Positions 51,010 through 60,525 of a DNA stretch of 64,000 bases are shown here, piece after piece; positions within the stretch are counted from its first letter, which is position 1; each line of letters begins with the position of its first letter. A program made the translations under genes and the position numbers. The notes beneath the pieces were generated by a model, which saw only the letters and a program-made list of their open reading frames with translations, made no database searches and was not told the DNA's origin. Origin of the DNA: Sulfurimonas paralvinellae (lineage in GTDB: Bacteria; Campylobacterota; Campylobacteria; Campylobacterales; Sulfurimonadaceae); contig NZ_CP041406.1 in the NCBI RefSeq assembly GCF_014905135.1, positions 1,426,001 to 1,490,000 on the forward strand, written 5' to 3'.

Positions 51010-52055
51010 TATATTACCTTCAGTTCAGCCGAGATACTGCCCGCACTTTTCATCGCTTCTAAAATAGAGATGATGTCCTTTGGTGTCGCTCCGAGTTTTT
51101 GCAGTGAACGAACAAGGTTGGCAACTGTCGTTGTCCCTTTTTTCGTATAGACCTCATTTTCATTCATGCCTATCACCAAATTATTATCGACTTTCATAGA
51201 ACCGCTTGGCTGTGACGGGGTATCTTCTTCAACTATTTTAATAGTGATATCTCCATGTGTCAAGACAATAGGTCTGAGTTGTATATCTACTCCAGCAACG
51301 ATAGTTCCAGTTTTTTCATTGATGATGATCTTTTTCTTCGGTTGATAGTTCATATCGATATTTTGAACTTCTGCCAAAAACTCGATCATCGAACGATTTT
51401 TCGGGCATTTTAGCTTAATGCTGCGTGAGTCCATCGCCACCGCTACTTGTGTGTTATAGTAAGCGTTGATGGCTTTTTGTACAGCCACGGCATTTTCAAA
51501 ACCGGCATCCTTTAAAGAGAGGGTCGCATACTTTTGATGGAACATATCGATATTTATCTCACGCTCTATAAAACCGCCGTTAAATACGATCCCTGTTGTC
51601 GGATGCGTCTCTGCGCCGTTACCTCTTTGATTAAGCCCGCCGATGCTCAGCGGTCCCTGTGCCAATGCATAGATTTTCCCATCGACCCCTTTAAGCGGCG
51701 TCATCAGGAGTGTTCCTCCCTCAAGGCTTTTTGCATCACCGATGGAAGAGACCGTTACATCAAACTTGTCACCCTGACGTGCAAAAGGTTTCATTGTCGC
51801 TGTAACCACAACCGCCGCAACATTCTTTGATTTGATATCAATAGGATTCATATCTATGTTCATGGCTTTTAACATATTGGAGATAGACTGAAGTGTAAAT
51901 TTTGAAGTCGTACCGTCACCCGTCTTTTTCAAACCCACAACCAAAGAGTAACCGATAATCTGATTTTCCCGAACACCTACAATGCTTGAGACATCATTGA
52001 TCTTTGTTGCATGCAGTGCTGATAGAAAAAGTAAAAAAGTAAAAAGATATTTCAT
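51009..52055 (-). CDS. flgI: Flagellar P-ring protein
   Basis: Forms the periplasmic P-ring around the rod. A signal peptide KYLFTFLLFLSALHA precedes TKINDVSSIVGVRENQIIGY, the conserved start of mature FlgI. Seen further: GLKKTGDGT, GGTLLMTPLKGVDGKIYA and the C-terminal VRSLQKLGATPKDIISILE. The ATG at 52055 gives a spacing of about nine bases to AAGGA; the upstream ATG at 52061 is too close and the longest frame starts inside the promoter. A sigma-54 promoter lies 35 bases upstream. Confidence 0.96.
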   Translation of the reverse strand: MKYLFTFLLFLSALHATKINDVSSIVGVRENQIIGYSLVVGLKKTGDGTTSKFTLQSISNMLKAMNIDMNPIDIKSKNVAAVVVTATMKPFARQGDKFDVTVSSIGDAKSLEGGTLLMTPLKGVDGKIYALAQGPLSIGGLNQRGNGAETHPTTGIVFNGGFIEREINIDMFHQKYATLSLKDAGFENAVAVQKAINAYYNTQVAVAMDSRSIKLKCPKNRSMIEFLAEVQNIDMNYQPKKKIIINEKTGTIVAGVDIQLRPIVLTHGDITIKIVEEDTPSQPSGSMKVDNNLVIGMNENEVYTKKGTTTVANLVRSLQKLGATPKDIISILEAMKSAGSISAELKVI

Positions 52056-52089
52056 TTGCATAAATCCTTGCGCTATTGACAAGAATTTA

Positions 52090-52103
52090 GCAATTTTTAT
52101 TCC
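52090..52103 (-). promoter_or_regulatory. Sigma-54 promoter of flgI (GG-N10-GC)
   Basis: Minus strand TGGAATAAAAATTGCT fits TGG-N8-TTGC with GG and GC spaced by exactly ten bases. It overlaps the rsmD stop codon. Expected start of transcription is near 52078, giving a short leader to flgI. This fits the RpoN-controlled middle class of flagellar genes known in Campylobacterota. Confidence 0.75.
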
Positions 52104-52702
52104 ACTTCAGGTGAGACGAGATAGGTTAAGGATGTATTACCGAATTTTTTGGACTTTTTAATGGAGTATACGCCTAGAGTCTGAGGAATCTCCAATCCCG
52201 TCATATGCTCTATGATAATCATCTCAACATTTTCAATCGGCAGTGATTTTATGAGTTGCATCGTCTTGTCATAGATATCTTCCATCCCTTCTCGAATGCT
52301 AAAAGGCGGATCTATATAGAAGTAGGCTTTTGTTTTGGCTTTTTTCAATCGTGCAACAACCTGCGTGATATTTTCAAAACTGTCACCCGCAAAGACTTCA
52401 CACTCAGAAGGGTTTGTGAGTGAGATATTCTCTCGTAAGACCTTCACGGCATCCCTGTCTTTTTCCATAAAGTATATCTGTTTCGCTCCTCGGCTGAGTG
52501 CTTCAAGACCAATGGAGCCTGAACCCGAAAACACCTCAACAAACGTTGCACCTATGATGTCAAACTGCAATGTATTGAAAAAAGACTCCAGAACGATCGT
52601 TTTTGAACTGCGTGTCGTTGTTTTGGATGGCAACTGAAGAGTTTTTCCCTTATATTTTCCGGCGATGATTTTTTTTGTCAATTTTTTGGAACTATTTTTC
52701 AT
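52097..52702 (-). CDS. rsmD: 16S rRNA (guanine(966)-N2)-methyltransferase
   Basis: Methylates G966 of 16S rRNA using S-adenosylmethionine. The 201 residues have IIAGKYKGKTLQLP near the start, the Rossmann SAM site FVEVFSGSGSIGLEALSRGA, and the catalytic YIDPPFS (DPPF/Y motif). The ATG lies within the end of the upstream 126-residue protein (11-base overlap). Its stop codon is embedded in the flgI sigma-54 promoter. Confidence 0.93.
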   Translation of the reverse strand: MKNSSKKLTKKIIAGKYKGKTLQLPSKTTTRSSKTIVLESFFNTLQFDIIGATFVEVFSGSGSIGLEALSRGAKQIYFMEKDRDAVKVLRENISLTNPSECEVFAGDSFENITQVVARLKKAKTKAYFYIDPPFSIREGMEDIYDKTMQLIKSLPIENVEMIIIEHMTGLEIPQTLGVYSIKKSKKFGNTSLTYLVSPEVE

Positions 52703-53072
52703 AAAATGCTTTTACTGCCCTTAAGATATTTGCCTGATACTCCTGCGTCAGGAACTCGATGCGTTTTTCTAAGATGGAAAAGTCCATTGATTCCTCTTCA
52801 TCATACTCTTTTTTTATCTCCAATGCCTCTTCTTCTTTACCGTAAAGTTCTTCATATCTCTTCTCAAGAGCTAAAATAAGCTGTGATTTTGAAAAAGGTT
52901 TCTGCAAGTCTGCATCTGCTTCACTGCCAATATAAAAGCAGCGTTTATCTCCAAGACAGGCCTCATCTCGAATGATAATATCACACTTCTTCGAAGCACT
53001 CAAATATTTGTTCAAAAACAGTTCTAACGACTTTTGCAGCAGTGGTGATTGACACTCAACAGCAACTCTCAT
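52692..53072 (-). CDS. Hypothetical protein, 126 aa
   Basis: Not recognised. The protein starts RVAVECQSPLLQKSLELFL, includes IIIRDEACLGDKRCFYIGS, which reads like a receiver-type strand pattern, and ends with a charged, helical region (residues ~75-126, rich in E and K). No signal peptide or membrane segment. Tight spacing with the exonuclease upstream (two bases) and rsmD downstream (overlap) supports it being a real gene. A degenerate CheY-like or regulatory fold is only a guess. Confidence 0.7.
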   Translation of the reverse strand: MRVAVECQSPLLQKSLELFLNKYLSASKKCDIIIRDEACLGDKRCFYIGSEADADLQKPFSKSQLILALEKRYEELYGKEEEALEIKKEYDEEESMDFSILEKRIEFLTQEYQANILRAVKAFYEK

Positions 53073-53074
53073 AT

Positions 53075-53791
53075 TTATCCTTCCAGGTAGTACTCGATCG
53101 AGTACCGCAGATCATCATCCAGATTTTCCAAATGCAGCATCCACATCAGATAGCCTCTGTCATTGATGGCGATATCTTCAATGTATCTGCCACTATACTT
53201 GCCAAACGAAAACTTCTCAAGCAGCACATTCTCAAAACTGAGCCTGTTCATCTCTTCAAGCGTTGTCATCTGCGTGAGATAATCAAAAAGCAGTTTGATA
53301 ACAGCGGCATCACTCAGTGCATGATGTGAAATCAAAGCATCTTTAATTCCACACTCTTCTTTGAGCTTTGCTTCATTTTTGTAAAGTTTCAGCTCATAAT
53401 GCAAAAACTCCAGTGTAAATACTTCACACTCAGGAATAAGATGCTTCACGACTTTCAATGTATCTATAATTTTACCATGCCATATTAAACCGACATCTTG
53501 CAGTTTGTCCAGAACAAAAGCCATGTTATGGACTATGATGGTATTCTCTTCTCTGTTATGCTGCTCTAAAAAAGCATATGACTCACTCTCACGCAGAGCA
53601 GGTTTTTTGGCGATCATCTCATTGGTAATGTTGTGCAGTGCTGAAGCCGATGGAGGAATTTTCTTGCCTTCATTGACAAGTTCATAGTGGCTGCTCACAC
53701 ACTTTTCATCTTCAAAACAGAGCATACCCAAAGAGCATATCTTATCCTCTTTTTCATATCCCGTTGTCTCTATGTCTAAAAATATCAACAT
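53075..53791 (-). CDS. DEDDh 3'-5' exonuclease (DnaQ-like) with a C-terminal DUF3820-like region
   Basis: A 238-residue exonuclease. Catalytic acids: FLDIETTG (D, E) at the N-terminus, HNMAFVLDKL (D) and HHALSDA (His and D). The last ~50 residues, FSFGKYSGRYIEDI through RGYLMWML, match the pattern of DUF3820, often fused to nucleases. Likely in DNA or RNA repair/turnover rather than replication proofreading, as no polymerase gene is near. The ATG at 53791 is preceded by AGGATAGTGAA; the longer frame from 53815 lacks that spacing. Confidence 0.85.
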   Translation of the reverse strand: MLIFLDIETTGYEKEDKICSLGMLCFEDEKCVSSHYELVNEGKKIPPSASALHNITNEMIAKKPALRESESYAFLEQHNREENTIIVHNMAFVLDKLQDVGLIWHGKIIDTLKVVKHLIPECEVFTLEFLHYELKLYKNEAKLKEECGIKDALISHHALSDAAVIKLLFDYLTQMTTLEEMNRLSFENVLLEKFSFGKYSGRYIEDIAINDRGYLMWMLHLENLDDDLRYSIEYYLEG

Positions 53792-54339
53792 TTCACTATC
53801 CTGATGTTCTTGCATCGTCCCGTCATAAAGATGAACGAGAGATAGCCGCCTGCCAAGATAAAGCCATACAGTACATAGATATTAAACCAGTCAAAGAGTG
53901 CCTCATATGGTGTAAACAGATAAGTTGCAATGAGGGCGAGCACCATAAAACTTCCCACTATCCAGATAAGCAGCATAAACCATTTCCGCCAGACTTTTAC
54001 GAGATTACCATAGCCGACAGGATCTATGTAACCCCTGCTTGGCTCATCTTCTTTGGCACATTTTTTAAGTCGCAGCACATATCCTGCGTGAGGACGATTG
54101 AAAAGATACTTGACACTTCGAAAAAGAGCAACGAGCAGAGCAAGATTCAAAGAGATAAAAAACCAGAAACGAAAAAGTTCCCAAAGGGCTGTTTTTATCT
54201 CCGGATCGAGAGCCGGCACTCCCTGTTTTATATAAAGCATGACAGTTATCAAAGATGCAAGGACAGCACCTAAAAAGAGATTGCATAAAACTACACGCAG
54301 TGCCCAAAAAAACCACAGTTCAAAATAAAATCTTTGCAT
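53785..54339 (-). CDS. Hypothetical integral membrane protein, 184 aa
   Basis: Not recognised. About four hydrophobic segments (near residues 8-35, 55-75, 120-145, 150-172), with a positively charged cytoplasmic loop between the second and third carrying CAKEDEPSRGYIDPVGYG. No enzyme motif seen. It abuts the coiled-coil gene upstream (stop and start adjoin) and overlaps the exonuclease downstream by seven bases, so the cluster is one transcript. Confidence 0.75.
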   Translation of the reverse strand: MQRFYFELWFFWALRVVLCNLFLGAVLASLITVMLYIKQGVPALDPEIKTALWELFRFWFFISLNLALLVALFRSVKYLFNRPHAGYVLRLKKCAKEDEPSRGYIDPVGYGNLVKVWRKWFMLLIWIVGSFMVLALIATYLFTPYEALFDWFNIYVLYGFILAGGYLSFIFMTGRCKNIRIVKC

Positions 54340-54756
54340 TTAAAAACGCTCTAACATTCCGTGATAATGCTCTAAAGTCATAAAACTCTTCTCAAATCTG
54401 TAACGAAGAACAAACTCAACAATTCTCTCACGCAATGCTTCATCAACGCTCTCCACTCGACCAAAATAGGCAAGAGAGATGTTTTTACTCTTTACAGCAG
54501 CATTTTTATCATAGGCAATAGCTAAGATTTGTAGATATTTTCCTTCTTTTATCGCACCGAGATTCTCTTCTTGTAGAGATATTCCAGAGAGATTGATCGC
54601 TTTAAAATCAAAAAGATCTTCCACGTTTTTTACTTTTTCATCAATGCCAACCTGCTCAAAGAGTTCACGTAGACGTTCAAGATTTTTTTTTCGTGCAAGT
54701 TCATAAGAAGATATCTTATTTGTTAAGTTTTTTAGTCTCTCTAATGCTGAGCTCAT
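54340..54756 (-). CDS. Hypothetical helical protein, 138 aa
   Basis: Not recognised. The first ~45 residues form an amphipathic helix or coiled coil (SALERLKNLTNKISSYELAR), the rest is mixed alpha/beta with FDFKAINLSGISL. No export signal. First gene of a five-gene minus-strand string ending with rsmD; divergent from murA. Real coding is supported by tight packing and the good ATG. Confidence 0.7.
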   Translation of the reverse strand: MSSALERLKNLTNKISSYELARKKNLERLRELFEQVGIDEKVKNVEDLFDFKAINLSGISLQEENLGAIKEGKYLQILAIAYDKNAAVKSKNISLAYFGRVESVDEALRERIVEFVLRYRFEKSFMTLEHYHGMLERF

Positions 54757-54816
54757 CTTCTTTTAACTTCCCTTTAATACTAACATTTAGTTAATCGTAG
54801 TATAGCAAATTTAAGA

Positions 54817-54822
54817 TATAAT
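54817..54822 (+). promoter_or_regulatory. -10 box of murA
   Basis: TATAAT 32 bases before the murA ATG, in a 98-base divergent spacer; no strong -35. Confidence 0.5.
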
Positions 54823-54854
54823 ACCGCAATTTTATTAGACAAGTAAAGAGAAAT

Positions 54855-56123
54855 ATGGACTACTTAAAGATCAAAGGCAAAGCTGTACTTAACGGGAAGA
54901 TACAAATCTCCGGTGCAAAAAATGCTTCACTTCCACTTATTGCGATGACCATTTTGGCAAAGAACAGTGTCTCAATTAAAAACCTGCCATCAGTTGCAGA
55001 TATAAACACCCTGTTAAAACTTCTCTCAAATTTGGGAGCTGATTGTGAATTTTTAAAAGATCGAGTTATCGTAGATACATCTTCGATCAACGAAACAAAA
55101 GCAACCTATGATATTGTCAAAACGATGCGCGCTTCTATCTTAGTTTTAGGGCCGATACTAGCTCGTTTTGGACACTGTGAAGTTTCACTTCCGGGTGGCT
55201 GTGCCATTGGACAGCGTCCTATCGATCTGCATCTCAAAGCTTTAGAGCAGATGGGTGCAAAGATAGCGATAAAAGCCGGTTATATAGAGGCAAGAGCACC
55301 ACAGGGACTGCAAGGTTGTGAGATCATCTTTGATAAGATTACAGTAACAGGAACAGCGAATATTGTTATGGCTGCAGCACTCGCCAAAGGTGAAACGACC
55401 ATAGTCAATGCGGCGCGTGAGCCTGAAGTGGTCCAGCTCTGTGAAGTACTGCGTGATAGCGGCGTAGAAATAGAAGGTATCGGTACCGCAGTGTTAAAGA
55501 TACAGGGCACAAATGGCGAACTTTTAAATATACCCGAGTTTAGCATCATTCCTGATAGAATCGAAGCAGGAACCTATCTCTGCGCAGGTGCTATAACACG
55601 ATCCCAGCTCACTATCACCGATGCAGAACCGGAACATTTGGGTGCTGTTATTGCAAAACTTGAAGAGATGGGATTCACACTTGATGTTCAAAAAGAGACA
55701 ATTACAATCTTCCCAACACAAACCATCAAACCTGTCAAGATCGTAACTCAGGAGTACCCTGCTTTTCCAACAGATATGCAGGCACAGTTCATGGCACTTG
55801 CAACGCAGGCAGATGGTGTTTCCATCATTGAAGAGCGTCTTTTTGAAAATAGATTCATGCATGTGAGTGAACTGCAGCGTATGGGTGCGGATATTTCCCT
55901 TAACGGACATACAGCAACCATCAACGGAAAGAGCGATTTAAGCGCCACAGATGTTATGGCAACCGATCTCAGAGCTTCAAGTGCATTGGTTTTAGCCGCT
56001 CTTGTAGCCAAGGGAGATACCAATGTACACCGTATCTATCATTTGGATCGCGGCTATGATTCCCTAGAAACAAAACTCAAGAACGTAGGAGTAGAGGTAA
56101 ATAGACTTAAAGAAGGCCTCTAA
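54855..56123 (+). CDS. murA: UDP-N-acetylglucosamine 1-carboxyvinyltransferase
   Basis: First committed step of peptidoglycan synthesis: transfers enolpyruvate from PEP to UDP-GlcNAc. The 422 residues match. Seen: [33 protein letters not shown], and the catalytic C116 in [12 protein letters not shown], the fosfomycin-sensitive cysteine form. Monocistronic with its own promoter. Its stop codon shares CTAA with the convergent hspR stop. Confidence 0.97.
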   Translation: MDYLKIKGKAVLNGKIQISGAKNASLPLIAMTILAKNSVSIKNLPSVADINTLLKLLSNLGADCEFLKDRVIVDTSSINETKATYDIVKTMRASILVLGPILARFGHCEVSLPGGCAIGQRPIDLHLKALEQMGAKIAIKAGYIEARAPQGLQGCEIIFDKITVTGTANIVMAAALAKGETTIVNAAREPEVVQLCEVLRDSGVEIEGIGTAVLKIQGTNGELLNIPEFSIIPDRIEAGTYLCAGAITRSQLTITDAEPEHLGAVIAKLEEMGFTLDVQKETITIFPTQTIKPVKIVTQEYPAFPTDMQAQFMALATQADGVSIIEERLFENRFMHVSELQRMGADISLNGHTATINGKSDLSATDVMATDLRASSALVLAALVAKGDTNVHRIYHLDRGYDSLETKLKNVGVEVNRLKEGL

Positions 56124-56497
56124 TCCTCTTCAAATATGATCATTTCATAGATGCTTTTTTTCGTTACAAGAGCTTTATCCGGTGAAACGGAACGGGCATT
56201 TTTCGCTGCTTCTACCTCATGACGAAGATTTGCTATCTCACGCTCCATCTCATCAACATTCTCTTTTAAGCGTAAAATAATATCTACACCTGCAAGGTTG
56301 ACGCCAAGCTCACGCGTTAAGCGTAAAATCAACTTAATTCTGTCTATATCACGCTGTGAATAAAGTCGTATTCGCCCGTTTGAGCGTGAAGGTGTAATGA
56401 GATTTTCTCGCTCATACTGGCGCAGTGTCTGCGGGTGAATATCTAAGATCTTCGATACGATACTGATTAAGTATACCGGTTCATCGTAATGGTGCAT
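56120..56497 (-). CDS. hspR: MerR-family heat-shock repressor
   Basis: A 125-residue HspR-type transcription repressor. The N-terminal MerR helix-turn-helix reads [27 protein letters not shown], with [18 protein letters not shown] after it (key part NGRIRLYS). A short coiled-coil follows. In Campylobacter and Helicobacter, HspR represses cbpA-hspR and chaperone operons with DnaK or other co-factors. It lies 14 bases after cbpA, and a HAIR-like operator overlaps the cbpA promoter, so autoregulation is very likely. Confidence 0.94.
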   Translation of the reverse strand: MHHYDEPVYLISIVSKILDIHPQTLRQYERENLITPSRSNGRIRLYSQRDIDRIKLILRLTRELGVNLAGVDIILRLKENVDEMEREIANLRHEVEAAKNARSVSPDKALVTKKSIYEMIIFEED

Positions 56498-56511
56498 ATT
56501 CTACTCCTTTA

Positions 56512-57417
56512 TTAGAGTGATTTTGGTAGTTTTTCTTTCATCAACTCTACCAAATCACTGTCTAAATCTTCAACTTTCGGGTTGACGATATTTGCTTTAA
56601 GGTAAAGATCACCTCGCTGTTTTGTTTTGCGGTTCATTGCACCCATCTCTTTCACACGGAAACGCTGTCCGTTCTTTGTATTTTGAGGAATTTTAAGTTT
56701 GATCTCTTTTTCCAATGTCTGTACAGATATCTTATCACCGAAGAGTGCTGCATAAAGCGGCACATCTATCGTTTTTACAAGATCATCTCCTTCTCTTTCA
56801 TATTCAGGAGATGGAGCTACGGTGATTTTTAAGAACAGGTCACCCGCTCTTCCATTTTGCGCATGCCCTTTTCCTCTGACACGTAATTTTTCTCCACTCT
56901 TCACACCTGCAGGTATTTTGATATCAAAACGTTCTCCGTTGATAGATACAGAATGTGTTCCGCCGAGAATAGCCACATTAAATGGAATAGTGACTTTCGC
57001 TTCAATATCTAGATTTGGTTCCTGATGGAAACCACCTCCTCCGCCGAAGCCGCCAAATCCGCCGCTGCTGTATGATTGGCGACCGCCACCGCTGAAGCCG
57101 CCAAATCCACCACCGCCGCCGGAGAACATTTGACGAAGGATTTCATCAAGATCTACATTGCCTCCTTGCGATTGTGAGAAGTCATGGAAGTTTTGACCGC
57201 CGAACATTTGATCCCCAAACTGATCGTACTGCGCTTTTTTCTCTTTGTCACTCAAAACTTCATAAGCGGCATTTATCTCTTTGAATTTTTCTTCACAATC
57301 CGCTTCTTTACAAATATCAGGGTGATATTTTCTAGCTAACTTTCTATATGCTTTTTTAATCTCAGATTCACTTGCGTTCTCTGAAACTTCTAATGTCTCG
57401 TATAATGATTTGCTCAT
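56512..57417 (-). CDS. cbpA: J-domain co-chaperone CbpA
   Basis: DnaK co-chaperone. The N-terminal J domain has HPD at residues 32-34, followed by a Gly/Phe-rich linker (about 92-130, many GGGFGGF units) and two C-terminal beta domains. No zinc-finger CxxCxGxG repeats, so it is CbpA not DnaJ. A CX4C pair (C36, C41) sits next to HPD, which I do not recognise as usual. Start is ATG preceded by AGGATAGAAAG. Promoter with a HAIR-like operator upstream; cotranscribed with hspR. Confidence 0.95.
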   Translation of the reverse strand: MSKSLYETLEVSENASESEIKKAYRKLARKYHPDICKEADCEEKFKEINAAYEVLSDKEKKAQYDQFGDQMFGGQNFHDFSQSQGGNVDLDEILRQMFSGGGGGFGGFSGGGRQSYSSGGFGGFGGGGGFHQEPNLDIEAKVTIPFNVAILGGTHSVSINGERFDIKIPAGVKSGEKLRVRGKGHAQNGRAGDLFLKITVAPSPEYEREGDDLVKTIDVPLYAALFGDKISVQTLEKEIKLKIPQNTKNGQRFRVKEMGAMNRKTKQRGDLYLKANIVNPKVEDLDSDLVELMKEKLPKSL

Positions 57418-57459
57418 CTTTCTATCCTATAATTGTTAAGTTTATTTTCTTTAAGCAGA

Positions 57460-57489
57460 ATTATATCATAAGAGTTGAGTGTATGTCAA
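57460..57489 (-). promoter_or_regulatory. Sigma-70 promoter of cbpA-hspR
   Basis: Minus strand TTGACA (57484-57489) and TATAAT (57460-57465), both perfect, with an 18-base spacer. It is the only perfect -35 I found among the promoters checked. About 42 bases of leader before cbpA. Confidence 0.85.
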
Positions 57490-57494
57490 TCAAC
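57474..57494. promoter_or_regulatory. HAIR-like HspR operator
   Basis: GTTGAGT-N7-AATCAAC fits the HAIR consensus CTTGAGT-N7-ACTCAAG in 11 of 14 positions, with the TTGA/TCAA cores and the 11-base core spacing intact. It covers the -35 box and spacer of the cbpA promoter, a position suited to repression. Confidence 0.7.
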
Positions 57495-57616
57495 TATAAA
57501 GTATTTTTTAGAATTTTCTACTATCGGTAAATATAATAAAAAAGATATAAAAATTAAAAGAGTGATGGAGTTGCAAGGGCTGAAAGAGGAGGTGCACTCA
57601 TGTGCCAGACGAAAGA

Positions 57617-57639
57617 AGCAACGCAGCAAATGCGTCGCT
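57617..57639. terminator. Hairpin after purH, possibly bidirectional
   Basis: 9-base stem AGCAACGCA/TGCGTCGCT with one wobble on the minus strand and a 5-base loop. Minus-strand tail TCTTTC is weak; the plus-strand tail ATTTTGATTTTT is better. It lies 10 bases past the purH stop, so it may end purH, a plus-strand short RNA, or both. Confidence 0.5.
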
Positions 57640-57649
57640 ATTTTGATTT

Positions 57650-59188
57650 TTAGTGTAAGAAGTGGCGGATGTTTGAGAAGTATAAACTCATCCCATGCTC
57701 ATTAGCTGCTTCGATAACCTCATCGTCACGGATACTTCCACCTGGTTCGATGACATTTTTCACACCGGCTGCAGCTGCAGCATCGATAGAGTCACGGAAT
57801 GGGAAGAATGCTTCTGAAGCAAGTGCACAACCACTGACATCAAGACCCATCTCTTTTGCTTTTTTAAGTGCACACTGTGCAGCATCTACACGGCTTGTCA
57901 TACCCATACCGACTGCTACCATTGCTGCATCTTTAACATAGACAACACAGTTTGATTTTGTCAAACTCGCTACTTTATAAGCGATCTCAAGATCTTTCAT
58001 CTCTTCTGCGGTTGCTGCATTTTTAGAAACAAGTTTTGCATTTTTCACTTCATCATCATTGACTTTATCTGCATCTTGAAACACAAAGCCGCCATCGATA
58101 TGTTTGAAATCTTTTTTATCATTGGCAAGAACAAGTTTATCATGTCCCATCTCAAAAAGCTTGATACGCTTCTTAGCAGCAAATACTTCCTGAGCTTCTT
58201 CAGTAATGCGACCTGCTATGATGACTTCAAGAAAAATTTCATTCATCTTCAGAGCAAGTTCTTTTGTAACAACACCATTGACAGCTACTACACCGCCAAA
58301 TGCTGAGACAGGATCACATTTAAGTGCTTCCGTGTAAGCGTCAACTAAATTGTCACGAATGGCAAATCCACAAGGATTCCCGTGTTTTGTGATACAAACG
58401 GCATTGTCATCACCAAATGCAGAGGCAATCTTCACCGCACCGCTCAAGTCATTCAAGTTATTAAAACTCGCTTCGCCTTTAAGTGTTTTAAAATTATCAG
58501 AATAGTGTCTGTCAAATTCGTACAGCGCACCTTTTTGGTGTGGGTTTTCCCCATAACGCGTGTCCATCACTTTGTTACCGACGATAAACTGTTTCTCACC
58601 AAATCCTGAGTTGAAACGCTCGTTCATATAGTTGGCTATCATAGAGTCATACGCTGCAGTATGTTCATACGCTTTTATCATAAATCCGCGGCGGAACTCT
58701 TTTGTATTTTTTTCATTTTCAATTGCATCAATGACAACATCATAATCTTCAACATTTGTTACGATAATGACAGAATCAAAGTTTTTAGCAGCACTTCTTA
58801 CCATTGCAGGTCCACCGATATCAATGTTTTCAATAATATCATCAAAGTCATCTGTACGTTCAATCGTCTCTTTGAACGGGTAAAGGTTGACACAAACCAA
58901 ATCGATCGCTTCAACACCAAGTTCTTTTGCTTGGTCTAAATGACTCTGCTTATCTCTACGATGAAGGATACCACCGTGTACATATGGGTTCAAGGTTTTA
59001 ACACGTCCCTCAAAACACTCAGGAAATTTTGTCACCTCATCAATCTCGATTGCCGCTACTCCCTGCTCACGCAGGAGTTTATATGTTCCGCCTGTTGAGA
59101 TGATCTCGTATCCGTTTTTCACCAACGATTGACAAAACTCTACTACACCTGTTTTATCACTCACACTTACCAATGCTCTTTTTGCCAC
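57650..59188 (-). CDS. purH: Bifunctional AICAR transformylase / IMP cyclohydrolase
   Basis: Last two steps of purine synthesis to IMP. The 512 residues comprise an N-terminal MGS-like cyclohydrolase ([40 protein letters not shown]) and a C-terminal transformylase ([36 protein letters not shown]). The start is GTG with GAGGA seven bases upstream; no ATG fits as well. Expressed from its own spacer, divergent from the diguanylate cyclase. purL lies 3.3 kb away on the same strand. Confidence 0.97.
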   Translation of the reverse strand: MAKRALVSVSDKTGVVEFCQSLVKNGYEIISTGGTYKLLREQGVAAIEIDEVTKFPECFEGRVKTLNPYVHGGILHRRDKQSHLDQAKELGVEAIDLVCVNLYPFKETIERTDDFDDIIENIDIGGPAMVRSAAKNFDSVIIVTNVEDYDVVIDAIENEKNTKEFRRGFMIKAYEHTAAYDSMIANYMNERFNSGFGEKQFIVGNKVMDTRYGENPHQKGALYEFDRHYSDNFKTLKGEASFNNLNDLSGAVKIASAFGDDNAVCITKHGNPCGFAIRDNLVDAYTEALKCDPVSAFGGVVAVNGVVTKELALKMNEIFLEVIIAGRITEEAQEVFAAKKRIKLFEMGHDKLVLANDKKDFKHIDGGFVFQDADKVNDDEVKNAKLVSKNAATAEEMKDLEIAYKVASLTKSNCVVYVKDAAMVAVGMGMTSRVDAAQCALKKAKEMGLDVSGCALASEAFFPFRDSIDAAAAAGVKNVIEPGGSIRDDEVIEAANEHGMSLYFSNIRHFLH

Positions 59189-59247
59189 AGTACAATCCTC
59201 ATAAAATAATTAGTATAAAATAATATCGAAAAAGAGATTATGAATTT

Positions 59248-60525
59248 ATGAAATCTTTAAACAATTTATCGTATTATGTAAGTATGATGAATGATTTGGA
59301 TTATAAGACATTGTTTGAGTCCGCAAATGTTGCCATGGCAGTTATTGAGCAGGATTCATCAATATCTTTGGTAAATAAAACAGTTTTAGAAATGTTTCAA
59401 ATACAAGAGAGTGAGGTTATCGGCACATCCTTTCTTCAATGGATATATGAAGAAGATCGTGACTTTTTGAAGACAAATCATCAAAAAAGAATGCAGGGAG
59501 ACGACGCTGCACTTCCTAAGAGTTATGAAGTCAGAATGCTACATCAGGACTCTATCATCTGGGTTTCTCTGTATGTTCGTTACATCAAAGAACTTAACAA
59601 GTCCATTGTCAGTTTTACCGATATTACTTACATCCATAATACAGAAGAGCAGCTTCAAGAACAGCTCAATGCACAAAATGCTCTTCTGTCTGCCATACCC
59701 GACTTGATGTTTGAGCTCTCCTTAGAGGGTGTTTACCTGAATATCTGGGCACACAATTCACAGGAACTGACTGCAAACAAAGAGCTACTTCTAGGAAAAA
59801 AAGTCACTGATGTACTTGAAGAATCTGCTGCACAGAAAGTTATGCAGGCTATCGAAATAGCATATAAAAAAGGAAGCTCATTTGGAGAACAGATCCAACT
59901 CAAAACACCAAGTGGAGATCTTTGGTTCGAGCTCTCATCGAGCAAGAAAGAGAATCTTAACAGTGAAGCAACTGTCATTATGCTCTCAAGAAACATTACC
60001 GATAGAAAAGAGTTGGAGATGAAACTCTTACACCTTTCCCGCCATGATTCTTTGACAAATCTTTACAACAGAAGAACACTCGAAACACTCTTACAAAAAG
60101 AACTGCATCGTTCCCAAAGATACAAAACACCGTTGAGTATCTGTATGCTTGACATCGACTTCTTTAAAAAGATAAATGACACCTATGGACACGCTACTGG
60201 AGATGATGTACTTAAAAAATTGGCAGATGTACTTAGAGAAAGCCTGCGTGATACAGACTATGTAGGACGGTATGGAGGAGAAGAGTTCGTTATTGCCTTA
60301 CCTGACACCTCTTTAAACGATGCAGTGGAATTTGCCCAACGTCTACGAAAAAAAGTTGCAGCAATATCCTGTCATCCTGAAGAAAAAGAGAGTTTCAATA
60401 TAACCATCAGTCTTGGTGTAGCTGAGCTAAACAGTGAAAATAATACCGTAGATAAAATACTTGAAGCTGCGGACAGTGCCATGTACAGGGCGAAAGAGAG
60501 TGGAAGAAATTGCGTAAAAATATAG
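59248..60525 (+). CDS. Diguanylate cyclase with two PAS domains
   Basis: Cytoplasmic sensor-cyclase of 425 residues. Two PAS domains (about 18-130 and 140-258) precede a GGDEF domain. The active site reads GGEEF at 343-347, which is competent in known cyclases, and the inhibitory I-site RxxD is present as RDTD at 334-337, five residues before it. No membrane segment is seen. It should make cyclic di-GMP in response to a PAS-sensed cue such as redox state. pfkA starts inside its last codons (16-base overlap). Confidence 0.92.
   Translation: MKSLNNLSYYVSMMNDLDYKTLFESANVAMAVIEQDSSISLVNKTVLEMFQIQESEVIGTSFLQWIYEEDRDFLKTNHQKRMQGDDAALPKSYEVRMLHQDSIIWVSLYVRYIKELNKSIVSFTDITYIHNTEEQLQEQLNAQNALLSAIPDLMFELSLEGVYLNIWAHNSQELTANKELLLGKKVTDVLEESAAQKVMQAIEIAYKKGSSFGEQIQLKTPSGDLWFELSSSKKENLNSEATVIMLSRNITDRKELEMKLLHLSRHDSLTNLYNRRTLETLLQKELHRSQRYKTPLSICMLDIDFFKKINDTYGHATGDDVLKKLADVLRESLRDTDYVGRYGGEEFVIALPDTSLNDAVEFAQRLRKKVAAISCHPEEKESFNITISLGVAELNSENNTVDKILEAADSAMYRAKESGRNCVKI

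Noticed and set aside
57540-57649. Signal recognition particle (4.5S) RNA
   Set aside because: The conserved domain IV text (GGAAG and AGCAG around an asymmetric loop) is not present.
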